Of a stretch of 64,000 nt of DNA, positions 17,217 through 25,255 are shown piece by piece. The notes under the pieces are model-generated. The model searched no databases. It was not told where the DNA came from and saw only the letters and a program-made list of their open reading frames with translations. The stretch is from NCBI RefSeq assembly GCF_003323715.1, contig NZ_QOIN01000021.1, forward strand, positions 1-64,000, read 5' to 3'. Source of the DNA: Streptomyces diacarni (GTDB lineage Bacteria; Actinomycetota; Actinomycetes; Streptomycetales; Streptomycetaceae). The first letter of the stretch is position 1; the number at the start of each line of letters is the position of its first letter. The position numbers and the translations under genes were made by a program.

Positions 17217-17256
17217 GCGCGGACGGTCCCTCGCGGGCGGCCCCGGTCCGGGGTCG

Positions 17257-18447
17257 TCAGTCCGGGATGCCGCTGCCCAGGGCGAGGGCGGCGAACGTCG
17301 CCAGCCAGTGGTCCGTGGTGAAGTCCCCCGAGGTGGTGGCGGGGAGGGCGGCACCGAGGTTGGCGTCGGCGGACGCGTGCAGGGCGGCGGTACGGGGATC
17401 GTCGCAGGGCAGCGCGCCGGCGATGCCGCGCAGGGCCGCGGAGCGGCTGAGGCAGAGGCCGAGGAGGTGGCCGATCTGGGGGTCCGCCGTGTCCGAGATG
17501 CGCGGTGGCGGGAGGAGGCCCGCCCCGCTCGCGTCGTCCAGCTCCGGCAGGAACCGGCCCAGCCACGCGGCGAACTCCTCCGCCGGCAGCACGCGGCGCA
17601 CGGTGTCGGCCTCGCACAGCAGCGGGGAGAGGAAGTCCTGCCCCGACGGTTCCCAGCGGGTGGCGGCGCCGTGGTCGGGTACGTACCACTCGCGGACCTT
17701 CGCGGCCACCGGCGCCAAAAGGTGCGGCTGGCCGGCCCGTTCGGCGCTGTCCAGTACGAGGCCGAGGGCGAACGCGCTGTTGGCGTGGGTGCCGTGCCGC
17801 ACGGGGTAGGTGGCCTTGGGCAGCCAGCCGAGGATCAGCTCGGCGGCGGTCCCGGCGGCGGGAAGGAGAGCTGCCCGCCACGCCGCCGCCCCGGCGTGCT
17901 GCTGGGCCCCGGCGTGCTGCTCCGCCGTGAGGCGCTGCTCCGCCCCGGCGTGCTGCTCCGCCGTGAGTTCGGTGCCCGTCTCCGCGTACGCGGCGCTCTC
18001 ACTGGCGAGCGCCAGCAGCCACGCCCAGCCGTAGGGCCGCTCGAACGAGGGGTGGGCCCGCAGGTAGGCGCTCTCGGCCGTCAGCGCTTCGGGCGTCAGG
18101 TGCCGGTCGAGGGTCCGCACCGCCGCGTCCCGCACGGCGGGTTCGGCACCGTTCCACGGCAGCCGCAGCGACCGCAGGAGCAGCCAGTGCATGTGGACGG
18201 ACGAGTGCCAGTCGTAGGCGCCGTAGAAGGCGGGGTGGAACCGGCGCGGCTCCACCAGTTCCTCGCGCCCCGCGAGCAGGTGCGCCGGGGCGTTCGGATA
18301 CTCCCGGGTGACGTTGGCGAGGGCGACCTCGGCGAAGTGGGGCAGCCGCTCCACCAGCGCCTCCCACCGCTCGCGCCGGCTCCTCGCGTTCTCGGCGCTG
18401 CTCCCGGTCTCCTGGATACCGCTCTTCGGTCCGGTCGTGCCGCTCAA
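17257..18447 (-). CDS. DUF2891 family protein
   Basis: The 396-residue frame probably begins with TTG 18447, overlapping the pcp stop (TTGA); no ATG or GTG lies nearer the start of homology. The family signatures RFHPAFYGAYDWHSSVHMHW and DPQIGHLLGLCLSRS are present. The fold is predicted all-helical, resembling alpha/alpha toroids. Its function is unknown. It is the last gene of the Pcp/DUF979/DUF969 operon, so a role in pyroglutamyl-peptide or 5-oxoproline use is possible. A 25-base direct repeat creates a short LTAEQHAGA duplication absent from the conserved core. Confidence 0.82.
   Translation of the reverse strand: MSGTTGPKSGIQETGSSAENARSRRERWEALVERLPHFAEVALANVTREYPNAPAHLLAGREELVEPRRFHPAFYGAYDWHSSVHMHWLLLRSLRLPWNGAEPAVRDAAVRTLDRHLTPEALTAESAYLRAHPSFERPYGWAWLLALASESAAYAETGTELTAEQHAGAEQRLTAEQHAGAQQHAGAAAWRAALLPAAGTAAELILGWLPKATYPVRHGTHANSAFALGLVLDSAERAGQPHLLAPVAAKVREWYVPDHGAATRWEPSGQDFLSPLLCEADTVRRVLPAEEFAAWLGRFLPELDDASGAGLLPPPRISDTADPQIGHLLGLCLSRSAALRGIAGALPCDDPRTAALHASADANLGAALPATTSGDFTTDHWLATFAALALGSGIPD
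17904..17964. repeat. 25-base direct repeat within the DUF2891 gene
   Basis: CCCCGGCGTGCTGCTCCGCC plus GTGAG occurs at 17904-17928 and again at 17940-17964. The 36-base offset keeps the reading frame. It encodes the duplicated LTAEQHAGA stretch. Confidence 0.8.
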
Positions 18448-19139
18448 TGGGTCGCTCCGCCCGTCACGCGCAGGTCCACCGTCGTGTGTGCCGCCGTGGC
18501 CACCATGGCGGCCAGCCCGCGCGCGGCGTCGCGTACGGACAGCGAGGGCGGGGTCGGGGAGTGGGCCGCGGCCTGCTGCGGTGTGTAGGGGACGTGCACG
18601 AATCCGCCGCGCACCGAGGGGTGCTCGGTGGCCAGCAGGTGCGCGAGTCCGTAGAAGAGGTGGTTGCACACGAAGGTGCCGGCCGTCTGGGAGACGGAGG
18701 CGGGGACGCCCGCGTCCCGCGCCGCGGCGACGCAGGCCTTGAGGGGCAGAGTGCTGAAGTAGGCGGCGGGGCCGCCCGCCACCACGGGCTCGTCCACGGG
18801 CCGGCGGCCCGCGTTGTCGGGTATGCGGGCGTCGTCGACGTTGAGCGCGACGCGTTCGACGGTCAGGTCGGTGCGGCCCCCCGCCTGGCCCAGGCACACC
18901 ACCAGGTCGAGGTCGGCCCCGGCGTCCTCGACGGCGGCGCGCAGCTCCTGCAGGGCCGTGCCGAAGACGCAGCTGATGCGTACCGCCTGGATCCGGATCC
19001 CGGGCGGGGGGTCGGCGGCGAGCAGTTCGGCGGCCTGCCAGGAGGGGTTGACCTCTTCGCCGTCGAACGGGGCGAAGCCGGTGACCAGTATCTTCACGGG
19101 GGAGGAGGGGTCGGGTGCGGCGGGTGGGGGTGCGGTCAC
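18444..19139 (-). CDS. pcp: Pyroglutamyl-peptidase I
   Basis: The 231-residue protein starts at GTG 19139, ten bases after AGGAG. It removes N-terminal pyroglutamate (5-oxoproline) from peptides. The catalytic triad of peptidase family C15 is intact: Glu95 in LTVERVALN, Cys158 in GTFVCNHLFYG and His182 in GFVHVPY. The N-terminal ILVTGFAPFDGEEVNPSW is also characteristic. It is cytosolic, with no signal peptide. Its product is the substrate of the PxpABC enzyme encoded 3 kb away, and the permease genes lie immediately upstream. Confidence 0.95.
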   Translation of the reverse strand: MTAPPPAAPDPSSPVKILVTGFAPFDGEEVNPSWQAAELLAADPPPGIRIQAVRISCVFGTALQELRAAVEDAGADLDLVVCLGQAGGRTDLTVERVALNVDDARIPDNAGRRPVDEPVVAGGPAAYFSTLPLKACVAAARDAGVPASVSQTAGTFVCNHLFYGLAHLLATEHPSVRGGFVHVPYTPQQAAAHSPTPPSLSVRDAARGLAAMVATAAHTTVDLRVTGGATH

Positions 19140-19149
19140 GGGGCCGCTC

Positions 19150-20118
19150 CTAGAAGGCGAAGAGGTAGACGATGGCGATGTTGCAGGCCAGCAGCGCCAC
19201 CGCGGTGGGCGCCTGGGCCTTGATCGGCCCGTACTGGTCCTTGAGTTCGAGCAGGGCGGCCGGGACGAGGTTGAAGTTGGCCGCCATGGGTGTGCACAGG
19301 GTGCCGCAGAATCCGGCGAGCATGCCGACCGCGAGGACGGCGGCGGGATCGCCGTTCATCTGCTCGATCAGGACGGGCCAGCCGACGGCCGCGGTCATCA
19401 CGGGGAAGGCGGCGAAGGCGTTGCCCATGATGACGGTGAAGACGAACATGCCCGCGCAGTACAGCGCGACGGCTGCCAGCTTCTGGCCGTCGGGGAGGAT
19501 GGATTCGGTGATCTCGCGTACTTGGGTGCCGACGCCCGCGGCCTGGAATATCGCTCCCAGTACGGCGAGCAGCTGGGGCAGCAGCAGGGCCCAGCCCATG
19601 GACTCCAGCAGTCCGCGCCCGGCGTGCAGGGGCACGCTGACGCGCCGCTCCCGCAGCACCCACATGCCGACGGCCAGGGCGACGATGGCGCCGAGGCCGA
19701 GCCCGAGGATGGTCTCGCTGCCCTCTTCGAGTACGGGGCTGCCGCCGATCCGCACCTTGGCGACCAGGACGGCGCACACCATGGCGACCAGCGGGATGGT
19801 CAGCGCGGGGATGAACAGTTTGGCGCCGAAGCGGGCGGCCAGCGAGGCGCGTTCGGACTCGCTGGTGGTCTGCGGTACGCCCTTGCCGGTGAGGTTGAAG
19901 CCGCCGATGCAGATGAGGCCGAGGACGGCCACGCCCAGGGGCTCGGCGGGCAGCGACTTCTCGTTGACCCAGGTGCTGTAGAAGAAGCAGACGCCCAGCA
20001 GGCCCCAGAAGGCGGCCGTGCCGTGGCGTTTGGGGTTGGTGCGGTCGCGCAGCATCTGGGCCGCCATGATGACGAAGACGGCGCCGACCAGCCAGAAGAA
20101 CCACTCGGACTTGATCAC
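19150..20118 (-). CDS. DUF979 family permease subunit (5-oxoproline uptake)
   Basis: The 322-residue membrane protein starts at GTG 20118 (GTGA overlap with the DUF969 gene). About eight to nine helices are visible. Conserved motifs include NPKRHGTAAFWGLLG, MGNAFAAFPVMTAA and GFCGTLCTPMAANFN. DUF969 and DUF979 proteins occur together and are genomically associated with 5-oxoprolinase genes, where they are predicted to import 5-oxoproline. Here they sit directly before pcp, which fits that role. Direct transport evidence cannot come from sequence. Confidence 0.88.
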   Translation of the reverse strand: MIKSEWFFWLVGAVFVIMAAQMLRDRTNPKRHGTAAFWGLLGVCFFYSTWVNEKSLPAEPLGVAVLGLICIGGFNLTGKGVPQTTSESERASLAARFGAKLFIPALTIPLVAMVCAVLVAKVRIGGSPVLEEGSETILGLGLGAIVALAVGMWVLRERRVSVPLHAGRGLLESMGWALLLPQLLAVLGAIFQAAGVGTQVREITESILPDGQKLAAVALYCAGMFVFTVIMGNAFAAFPVMTAAVGWPVLIEQMNGDPAAVLAVGMLAGFCGTLCTPMAANFNLVPAALLELKDQYGPIKAQAPTAVALLACNIAIVYLFAF

Positions 20119-20873
20119 TTGGCGGCCCCGCCTTCCGTGCTTTCCGGGGAGCGCCCCTGCGCGTCCTCACGCGCCACGGCCATCTCGGCGTTCGCGGTCA
20201 CCAGGTCGCGCTCCAGTTTCCGGTCGAGGCGCAGCAGCCTGCCGCCGTGGATGAAGAAGGCGCACACGGCGCTGGGGATGGCCCACAGCGCGAGGTGCAG
20301 CGGCTCCAGGTGGGTGTGGTAGGTGCTGTTGACCAGGCCGGTGATCAGCAGGATGGAGCCGATGGCGAGGAAGCAGTCCTCGCCGAAGAAGAGGCCGACC
20401 GTGTCGGTGCCGGCGGCGTGCGAGCGCACCTTCTCGCGGACCTTGCGGGGCAGCGGGCGGTCCTCGTTCATGCGCTCGGTGGCGGCCTCGGCCATCGGCG
20501 CGATCATCGGGCGGACGCTCTGTGCGGGGCCGCCGATGGTCTGCAGCCCGACGGCCGCGGTGAGCTGCCGCAGCAGCAGGTAGAGGGTCAGGAAGCGGCC
20601 TGTGGTCAGCTTGGTGCCGAGCTTGCCGATGAGGGTGCGGGCCTGCTGCTGGAGACCGTTGCGCTCCAGGAGGCCGATGACGGGCAGCGTGATCGCGAAG
20701 ATCGTCACCGACCGGCTGGACGCGAAGCTCTCGCCGAAGGTCCGCAGGATCTCGACCGGGGAGAGCTTGCCGAGCAGTCCTGTGACGATCCCCGCCACTC
20801 CGACGACGAGCAGCGGGTTGCGGCGCGTCGCGAAGCCGAGGACCACCACGAGGACGCCGAGGAGAACGATCAT
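20115..20873 (-). CDS. DUF969 family permease subunit (5-oxoproline uptake)
   Basis: The 252-residue protein starts at ATG 20873, five bases after GGAGG. It has about six membrane helices, with RRNPLLVVGVAGIVTGLLG at the start and the conserved stretches IFAITLPVIGLLERNGLQ and LQTIGGPAQSVRPMIAPM. A hydrophilic C-terminus (RKLERDLVTANAEMAVA) ends it. It should form one transporter with the DUF979 protein. A GntR-type palindrome 73 bases upstream of the start marks this as the first gene of a regulated operon (DUF969, DUF979, pcp, DUF2891). Confidence 0.88.
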   Translation of the reverse strand: MIVLLGVLVVVLGFATRRNPLLVVGVAGIVTGLLGKLSPVEILRTFGESFASSRSVTIFAITLPVIGLLERNGLQQQARTLIGKLGTKLTTGRFLTLYLLLRQLTAAVGLQTIGGPAQSVRPMIAPMAEAATERMNEDRPLPRKVREKVRSHAAGTDTVGLFFGEDCFLAIGSILLITGLVNSTYHTHLEPLHLALWAIPSAVCAFFIHGGRLLRLDRKLERDLVTANAEMAVAREDAQGRSPESTEGGAAK

Positions 20874-20945
20874 GTCGCCTCCGCCTTCCATGAAGCGACT
20901 TCCGCCAAGCGGATTCCAGTGAAGCGAATTCCACGGGAGGCTAGA

Positions 20946-20962
20946 GGATTGTTGAACGATCC
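20946..20962. promoter_or_regulatory. GntR-type operator before the DUF969 operon
   Basis: GGATTGTTGAACGATCC is an inverted repeat around a central G with one mismatched pair. It matches the perfect palindrome GATTGTTCAACAATC on the other side of the gntR gene. Confidence 0.75.
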
Positions 20963-21034
20963 GACAAGAGTGAGCCATGTCACGTGGAGGTCGTCACGGC
21001 GCGGCCGGCGGAACCGCGGCTTTGGGGGCGCGCC

Positions 21035-21733
21035 TTACGGGTACGCCTCCAGCAGCTGCCGCAGCGAATCGTCCAGATAGGCCGCCAGCAGCGCTTCCGC
21101 CACGCCCTTGCGGCCCGTCTCCAGCGCCTGGACCAGCTCCTGGTTGCGCGTGAGATACGGGTCGTGGAAGCGGCGCAGGTCGCCCATGATGTGGAAGGCC
21201 AGTCTCAACTCGGCCAGTACGCCGCGCATCATCTCGTCGGTGCGCGCACTGCCGGCGAGCCCGGCCAGCGCCTGGTGGAAGCGGATGTTGGCGGTCGAGC
21301 ACTCCTGCCAGTCGCCGTCGGCCGCCGCCTTCTCGCCCGCCGTGACGGCCGCCCGCACCTCGGCCACGTCGTACGGCGGCTCACCGAGCCCGCGCAGCGC
21401 CGCGCACTCGACGAGGCGGCGGACGCGGTAGATGTCCACGATGTCGGTGTCGGTCAGTACGCGGACGAACGTGCCCCGGTTGAACCGGTGCACGAGCAGC
21501 CTCTCGTGCGTCAGCAGCCGGAACGCCTCCCGCAGGGTGTTGCGCGAGACGCCGAGGGCGCCGCAGATGCGCTCCTCCGAGAGCCGGGTGCCGGGCGGGA
21601 AGGAGCCCTGCGCTATCCGCTCGCGCAGGATGGCCGCCACGCGTTCGGCCGTGCTGGTGCGTCCCAGCAGCGCGCGGTCGGCGGCCAGGTCCGGCAGTGC
21701 GGCGGACAGGCCTGCGGGCGGGTCGGCGGTCAT
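21035..21733 (-). CDS. GntR/FCD family transcriptional regulator of 5-oxoproline metabolism
   Basis: This 232-residue protein has an N-terminal winged helix (residues about 28-92: RVAAILRERIAQGSFPPG, LGVSRNTLREAFRLLTHERL). A C-terminal all-helical FCD effector domain follows, with metal-binding His/Asp positions such as NIRFHQALA and AFHIMGD. It lies between the DUF969/pcp operon and pxpABC. Both promoters carry the same palindrome, so it most likely represses both and is relieved by 5-oxoproline or a related acid. Ligand identity is inferred from context only. Confidence 0.9.
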   Translation of the reverse strand: MTADPPAGLSAALPDLAADRALLGRTSTAERVAAILRERIAQGSFPPGTRLSEERICGALGVSRNTLREAFRLLTHERLLVHRFNRGTFVRVLTDTDIVDIYRVRRLVECAALRGLGEPPYDVAEVRAAVTAGEKAAADGDWQECSTANIRFHQALAGLAGSARTDEMMRGVLAELRLAFHIMGDLRRFHDPYLTRNQELVQALETGRKGVAEALLAAYLDDSLRQLLEAYP

Positions 21734-21844
21734 GGGTCTCCCTCGGGTGGGTGCGCGCGCCGGCGCGGAGCCGGGGACGCGGGGACGCGGTGGGGCGGTC
21801 GGGTGGCGGCATCCGGGCGAACCGGACGCCGAGCCCCCTTGCCG

Positions 21845-21859
21845 GATTGTTCAACAATC
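21845..21859. promoter_or_regulatory. GntR-type operator before pxpA
   Basis: GATTGTTCAACAATC is a perfect 15-base palindrome ending 16 bases before the pxpA start. The TTGTNNAACAA-like core is typical of FCD-class GntR regulators. The position should overlap the promoter and block transcription. Confidence 0.8.
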
Positions 21860-21875
21860 GCTTACGTTGCTGGCG

Positions 21876-22655
21876 ATGGACCGGATGATCGACCTTAACG
21901 CCGACCTCGGCGAGGGCTTCGGGCGCTGGCACCTGACCGACGACGAAGCCCTGCTCGCCTCGGTCACCAGTGCCAACGTCGCCTGCGGCTACCACGCGGG
22001 GGACCCCGCCACCATGCGCCGCGTCTGCGAACTGGCCGCCGAGCGCGGCGTCCGCATCGGCGCGCAGGTCTCCTACCGCGACCTGGCCGGCTTCGGCCGC
22101 CGCGCCATGGACGTGCCCGCCGCCGAGCTGACCGCCGAAGTGGCCTACCAGATCGGGGCGCTGGAGGTCTTCGCCCGCGCGGCCGGCTCCGCCGTCGCCT
22201 ACGTCAAACCGCACGGCGCGCTCTACAACCGCGCCGTCCGCGACGCCGAGCAGGCCGCCGCCGTCGTCGAAGGCGTACGGCTGGCCCGGGCGGCGCACGG
22301 GTCCGGCGGCCCGCTGCCGGTGCTCGGCCTGCCGGGATCCCGGCTGCTGGCCGCGGCCGCCGAGGCCGGACTGCCCACCGTCGAGGAGGCGTTCGCCGAC
22401 CGCGCCTACCGCCCCGACGGCACGCTCGTACCCCGCACCGAGCCGGACGCCGTGCTCCACGACCCCGACCAGGTGGTCGAGCGGTCGCTGCGCCTGGCCG
22501 GGGACGGCGAGCTCGTCGCCGCCGACGGCGGACTGCTGCGCAGCACCGCCCGCTCGCTGTGCGTGCACGGCGACACCCCGGCCGCCGCGCGACTGGCACG
22601 GCGCGTCCGCGAGGAGCTGGCCGCGGCCGGCGTCACCGTCCGGGCCTTCGCGTGA
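21876..22655 (+). CDS. pxpA: 5-oxoprolinase subunit A (LamB/YcsF family)
   Basis: The 259-residue protein starts at ATG 21876; ATG 21885 is nearly as good. No ribosome site precedes either, which suggests a leaderless or very short leader. Family signatures are clear: IDLNADLGEGFGRW, SANVACGYHAGDP, VKPHGALYN and EAFADRAYRPDGTLVPR. With PxpB and PxpC it forms the prokaryotic ATP-dependent 5-oxoprolinase that opens 5-oxoproline to glutamate. It is followed by pxpB with overlapping or closely spaced starts. Confidence 0.95.
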   Translation: MDRMIDLNADLGEGFGRWHLTDDEALLASVTSANVACGYHAGDPATMRRVCELAAERGVRIGAQVSYRDLAGFGRRAMDVPAAELTAEVAYQIGALEVFARAAGSAVAYVKPHGALYNRAVRDAEQAAAVVEGVRLARAAHGSGGPLPVLGLPGSRLLAAAAEAGLPTVEEAFADRAYRPDGTLVPRTEPDAVLHDPDQVVERSLRLAGDGELVAADGGLLRSTARSLCVHGDTPAAARLARRVREELAAAGVTVRAFA

Positions 22656-22672
22656 ACCGGAGGGCACACAAG

Positions 22673-23404
22673 GTGCGCGAGGCGGGCGGGGAAGGGGACG
22701 CGGGCCGCGGCCAGCTCCGTGCCGCCGTGCTGCCGGTGGGCCGCGACGGGCTGCTCGTCGAACTCGGCACCGCCGAGGAGACCGAGGCCCTGCACGCCGA
22801 ACTCCTGCGCCGCCGCGCCCGAGGCACCCTGCCGCCCGTCGCCGAGATCGTCCCGGGGGCCACGACCGTGCTGCTGGACGGCTTCCCGAGCGCCGACGCG
22901 GCCCGCGCGCTGGCCGCCGAGCTGCCCGGCTGGGACGTGCCGCCGCTGACCGGCTCCGCCGAGAGCGCCCTGGAGATCCCCGTCCGCTACGACGGCCCCG
23001 ACCTCGCCGACGTGGCGGCGCTGTGGGGCGTGGCCGAGGACGAGGTGCCGCGTATCCACACGGCCGCCGCCTTCCGCGTCGCCTTCTGCGGATTCGCCCC
23101 CGGCTTCGGCTACCTGACCGGGCTCGACGAGCGCTACCACGTGCCGCGCCGCGCCGATCCGCGCACTCGCGTCCCGGCTGGCGCCGTCGGGCTCGCGGGC
23201 CCGTACACGGGCGTCTACCCGCGCTCCTCACCCGGCGGATGGCAGCTGATCGGCACGGCACCCGAAACCGTGCTGTGGGACGCGGACCGCACCCCCGCCG
23301 CCCTCCTCGCGCCCGGAACGCGCGTCCGCTTCGTCCCCCTGGACCCGGACGGGCCCGGGCACGGAGAGCGAGGGGCCGGACCGGCCCCCGGGAGGCGACC
23401 GTGA
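22673..23404 (+). CDS. pxpB: 5-oxoprolinase subunit B (carboxyltransferase KipI-like)
   Basis: This is a 243-residue protein. GTG 22673 has an excellent GGAGGG site eight bases upstream; GTG 22652, overlapping the pxpA stop, is the alternative. The allophanate-hydrolase subunit 1 fold is shown by EIPVRYDGPDLADVAALWG, FCGFAPGFGYLTGLD, VPRRADPRTRVPAGAVGLAG and TGVYPRSSPGGWQLIG. It forms the heteromeric 5-oxoprolinase with PxpC and PxpA. Its end overlaps the pxpC start, so the subunits are co-translated. Confidence 0.94.
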   Translation: MREAGGEGDAGRGQLRAAVLPVGRDGLLVELGTAEETEALHAELLRRRARGTLPPVAEIVPGATTVLLDGFPSADAARALAAELPGWDVPPLTGSAESALEIPVRYDGPDLADVAALWGVAEDEVPRIHTAAAFRVAFCGFAPGFGYLTGLDERYHVPRRADPRTRVPAGAVGLAGPYTGVYPRSSPGGWQLIGTAPETVLWDADRTPAALLAPGTRVRFVPLDPDGPGHGERGAGPAPGRRP

Positions 23405-24273
23405 TGGCTGACGGACTGCAGACGGCACGGGCCGGGGTGCTGACCACCGTCCAGGACCTGGGCCGCGCCGGATACGCGCACCTGGGCGTACCGCGCTCCG
23501 GTGCCCTCGACACGGGCGCTCACCGCCTCGCCAACCGGCTGCTCGGCAACCCGGAGACGGCCGCGACGTTGGAGACCACGCTGACGGGATGCGCCGTGCG
23601 GGCCCTGCGCCCCACCGTCGCCGCCGTCACCGGCGCACCCTGCCCGGTGACGGTCGACGGGCGGCCCGCCGCCTGGGGGCAGCCCGTCCACGTCCCCGCG
23701 GGCGCCGTCCTGGACGTCGGTGCCGCCACCCACGGCGTCCGCTCGTACGTGGCGTTCGACGGCGGCGTGGACGCGGACCCGGTGCTGGGCAGCCGCGCCA
23801 CCGACCTGCTCTCCGGGCTCGGGCCCGCGCCCCTGTGCGAGGGCGCGGTGCTCACACTCGGCGCACCGCCCGTGCACCGGCCCTCGGTCTGCTGCGACGC
23901 CGCCGTCTGGGCGGGGCCGCCGCGCGAGTTGCTGCTGCCGGTGGTCCTGGGGCCGCGGCACGACTGGTTCACCCCCGGCGGGCTGCGCACCCTGCTGTCC
24001 TGCGGCTACCGGGTCTCCCCGGCCAGCAACCGGATCGGACTGCGTCTTGAGGGCCCCGCGCTGGAGCGGGCCAGGGAGGGGGAACTGGCCAGCGAGGGCA
24101 TGCCGCTGGGAGCGGTGCAGGTGCCGCCCGAGGGCCGTCCGGTGATCTTCCTGGCGGACCATCCGACGACCGGTGGCTACCCCGTCGTCGGCGTCGTTCC
24201 CCGCGAGGCGCTCGACGCGGCCGCCCAGGCTCCGCCGGGAACCCCGGTCCGCTTCGCCCCCGCGGGAGCGTGA
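23404..24273 (+). CDS. pxpC: 5-oxoprolinase subunit C (carboxyltransferase KipA-like)
   Basis: The 289-residue protein starts at ATG 23404, overlapping the pxpB stop as TGATG; GTG 23401 is possible and a GGGAGG site precedes both. Allophanate-hydrolase subunit 2 motifs are present: AGVLTTVQDLGRAGYAHLGV, RSGALDTGAHRLANRLLGN, YVAFDGGVDADPVLGSRATD and ILADHPTTGGYPVVG-like (here FLADHPTTGGYPVVG). It completes the ATP-dependent 5-oxoprolinase. It converges on the kstR-like gene with only 12 bases between stops. Confidence 0.94.
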   Translation: MADGLQTARAGVLTTVQDLGRAGYAHLGVPRSGALDTGAHRLANRLLGNPETAATLETTLTGCAVRALRPTVAAVTGAPCPVTVDGRPAAWGQPVHVPAGAVLDVGAATHGVRSYVAFDGGVDADPVLGSRATDLLSGLGPAPLCEGAVLTLGAPPVHRPSVCCDAAVWAGPPRELLLPVVLGPRHDWFTPGGLRTLLSCGYRVSPASNRIGLRLEGPALERAREGELASEGMPLGAVQVPPEGRPVIFLADHPTTGGYPVVGVVPREALDAAAQAPPGTPVRFAPAGA

Positions 24274-24285
24274 AGGGGTCGCGCC

Positions 24286-24996
24286 TCAGCCGTGTTCGTC
24301 GGCCTCTTCGCCTTCTTCCTCTTCCGGCGCGGGCGCCGTCACCGCGATCAGCCGGCAGACCGTCTCGATGTCGATCTTGACCTGGGCGATCGAGGCGCGC
24401 CCCGAGAGCCAGGTGATCAGCGCCGAGTGCCAGGTGTGTTCGATGACGCGGACCGCGGAGAGCTGCTCGGGGGTGGCGGGACCCTCCAGGCCCATGGCGT
24501 CCAGGATGATCGCCGTCGTCAGCCGGGAGACGGTGTCCACCTCGGGGCTGACGGAGCGGTCGGCGAAGTTGAGGGCGCGGACCATCGCGTCGGCCAGCTG
24601 GGGCTCGCGCTGGAGGGCGCGGAAGGCGCGCATCAACGTCTTGGCGACGCGGGCCGCCGCCTCCATCTCCTCCGGAGGCCGCTTGTGCAGGGTCTCGTGC
24701 ATGTGCTGCAACTGGTCCTGCATGGTGGCCACCAGCAGGTGCACCTTGGAGGGGAAGTAGCGGTAGAGCGTACCGAGGGCGACGTGCGAGGAGTCGGCCA
24801 CCTCGCGCATCTGCACCGCGTCGAACCCGCCCCGCCTGGCCAGCTGCGCGCTGGCGTGCAGGATGCGGCGGCGCCTCGCCTCCTGGCGCTCGGTCAGCGG
24901 CGGAGACTGCGTCAGCGGATGCGTGAGCGGCTGCGGGCGCGACGGCCGCTTGGCGCGGGCCGTGTGCGGGGGCTTGGGCTGCGGCGGTGTCGGCAT
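24286..24996 (-). CDS. kstR: KstR-like TetR regulator of steroid/lipid catabolism
   Basis: This is a 236-residue protein with a 34-residue basic/Pro N-terminal extension. The helix-turn-helix region (GGFDAVQMREVADSSHVALG, then TLYRYFPSKVHLLV) closely resembles mycobacterial KstR. The ligand domain shares its ADAMVRALNFADRSVSPEVD and HSALITWLSGRAS segments. KstR represses cholesterol-degradation genes and is released by a steroid CoA thioester. A perfect TNNAACNNGTTNNA site lies upstream (25188), consistent with autorepression. Further sites precede beta-oxidation genes elsewhere in the window. Orthology is judged by eye; the effector here is inferred. Confidence 0.85.
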   Translation of the reverse strand: MPTPPQPKPPHTARAKRPSRPQPLTHPLTQSPPLTERQEARRRRILHASAQLARRGGFDAVQMREVADSSHVALGTLYRYFPSKVHLLVATMQDQLQHMHETLHKRPPEEMEAAARVAKTLMRAFRALQREPQLADAMVRALNFADRSVSPEVDTVSRLTTAIILDAMGLEGPATPEQLSAVRVIEHTWHSALITWLSGRASIAQVKIDIETVCRLIAVTAPAPEEEEGEEADEHG

Positions 24997-25187
24997 CGCG
25001 TTGTTCGTCCCGTTTCCGTGGCGTCGTGAAGCCCTGGGGTGAGCCGTGCATTGTTGCAGGCCTCGCAGGGGTGGCGCGAATCACCTGCTCCGGTGGTTCG
25101 CCCGAAGTGACTGGCCGGTAAATTTCTCAGTCCGGGACGCGTCCCGGGTGGTGTCACCGCCCGGTGCCGTCCTCCCGAACAGCAACC

Positions 25188-25201
25188 TGAAACTTGTTCT
25201 A
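25188..25201. promoter_or_regulatory. KstR-type operator between kstR and the glycosyltransferase operon
   Basis: TGAAACTTGTTCTA matches TNNAACNNGTTNNA at every fixed position. It lies about 190 bases from the kstR start and 54 bases before the glycosyltransferase start, so the rightward operon is the more direct target. Confidence 0.75.
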
Positions 25202-25255
25202 GGTTAGCGCGAGCGGCTACGCTCCGGCGGAAAGCAGTGACGAAGGGGGCCGCGA

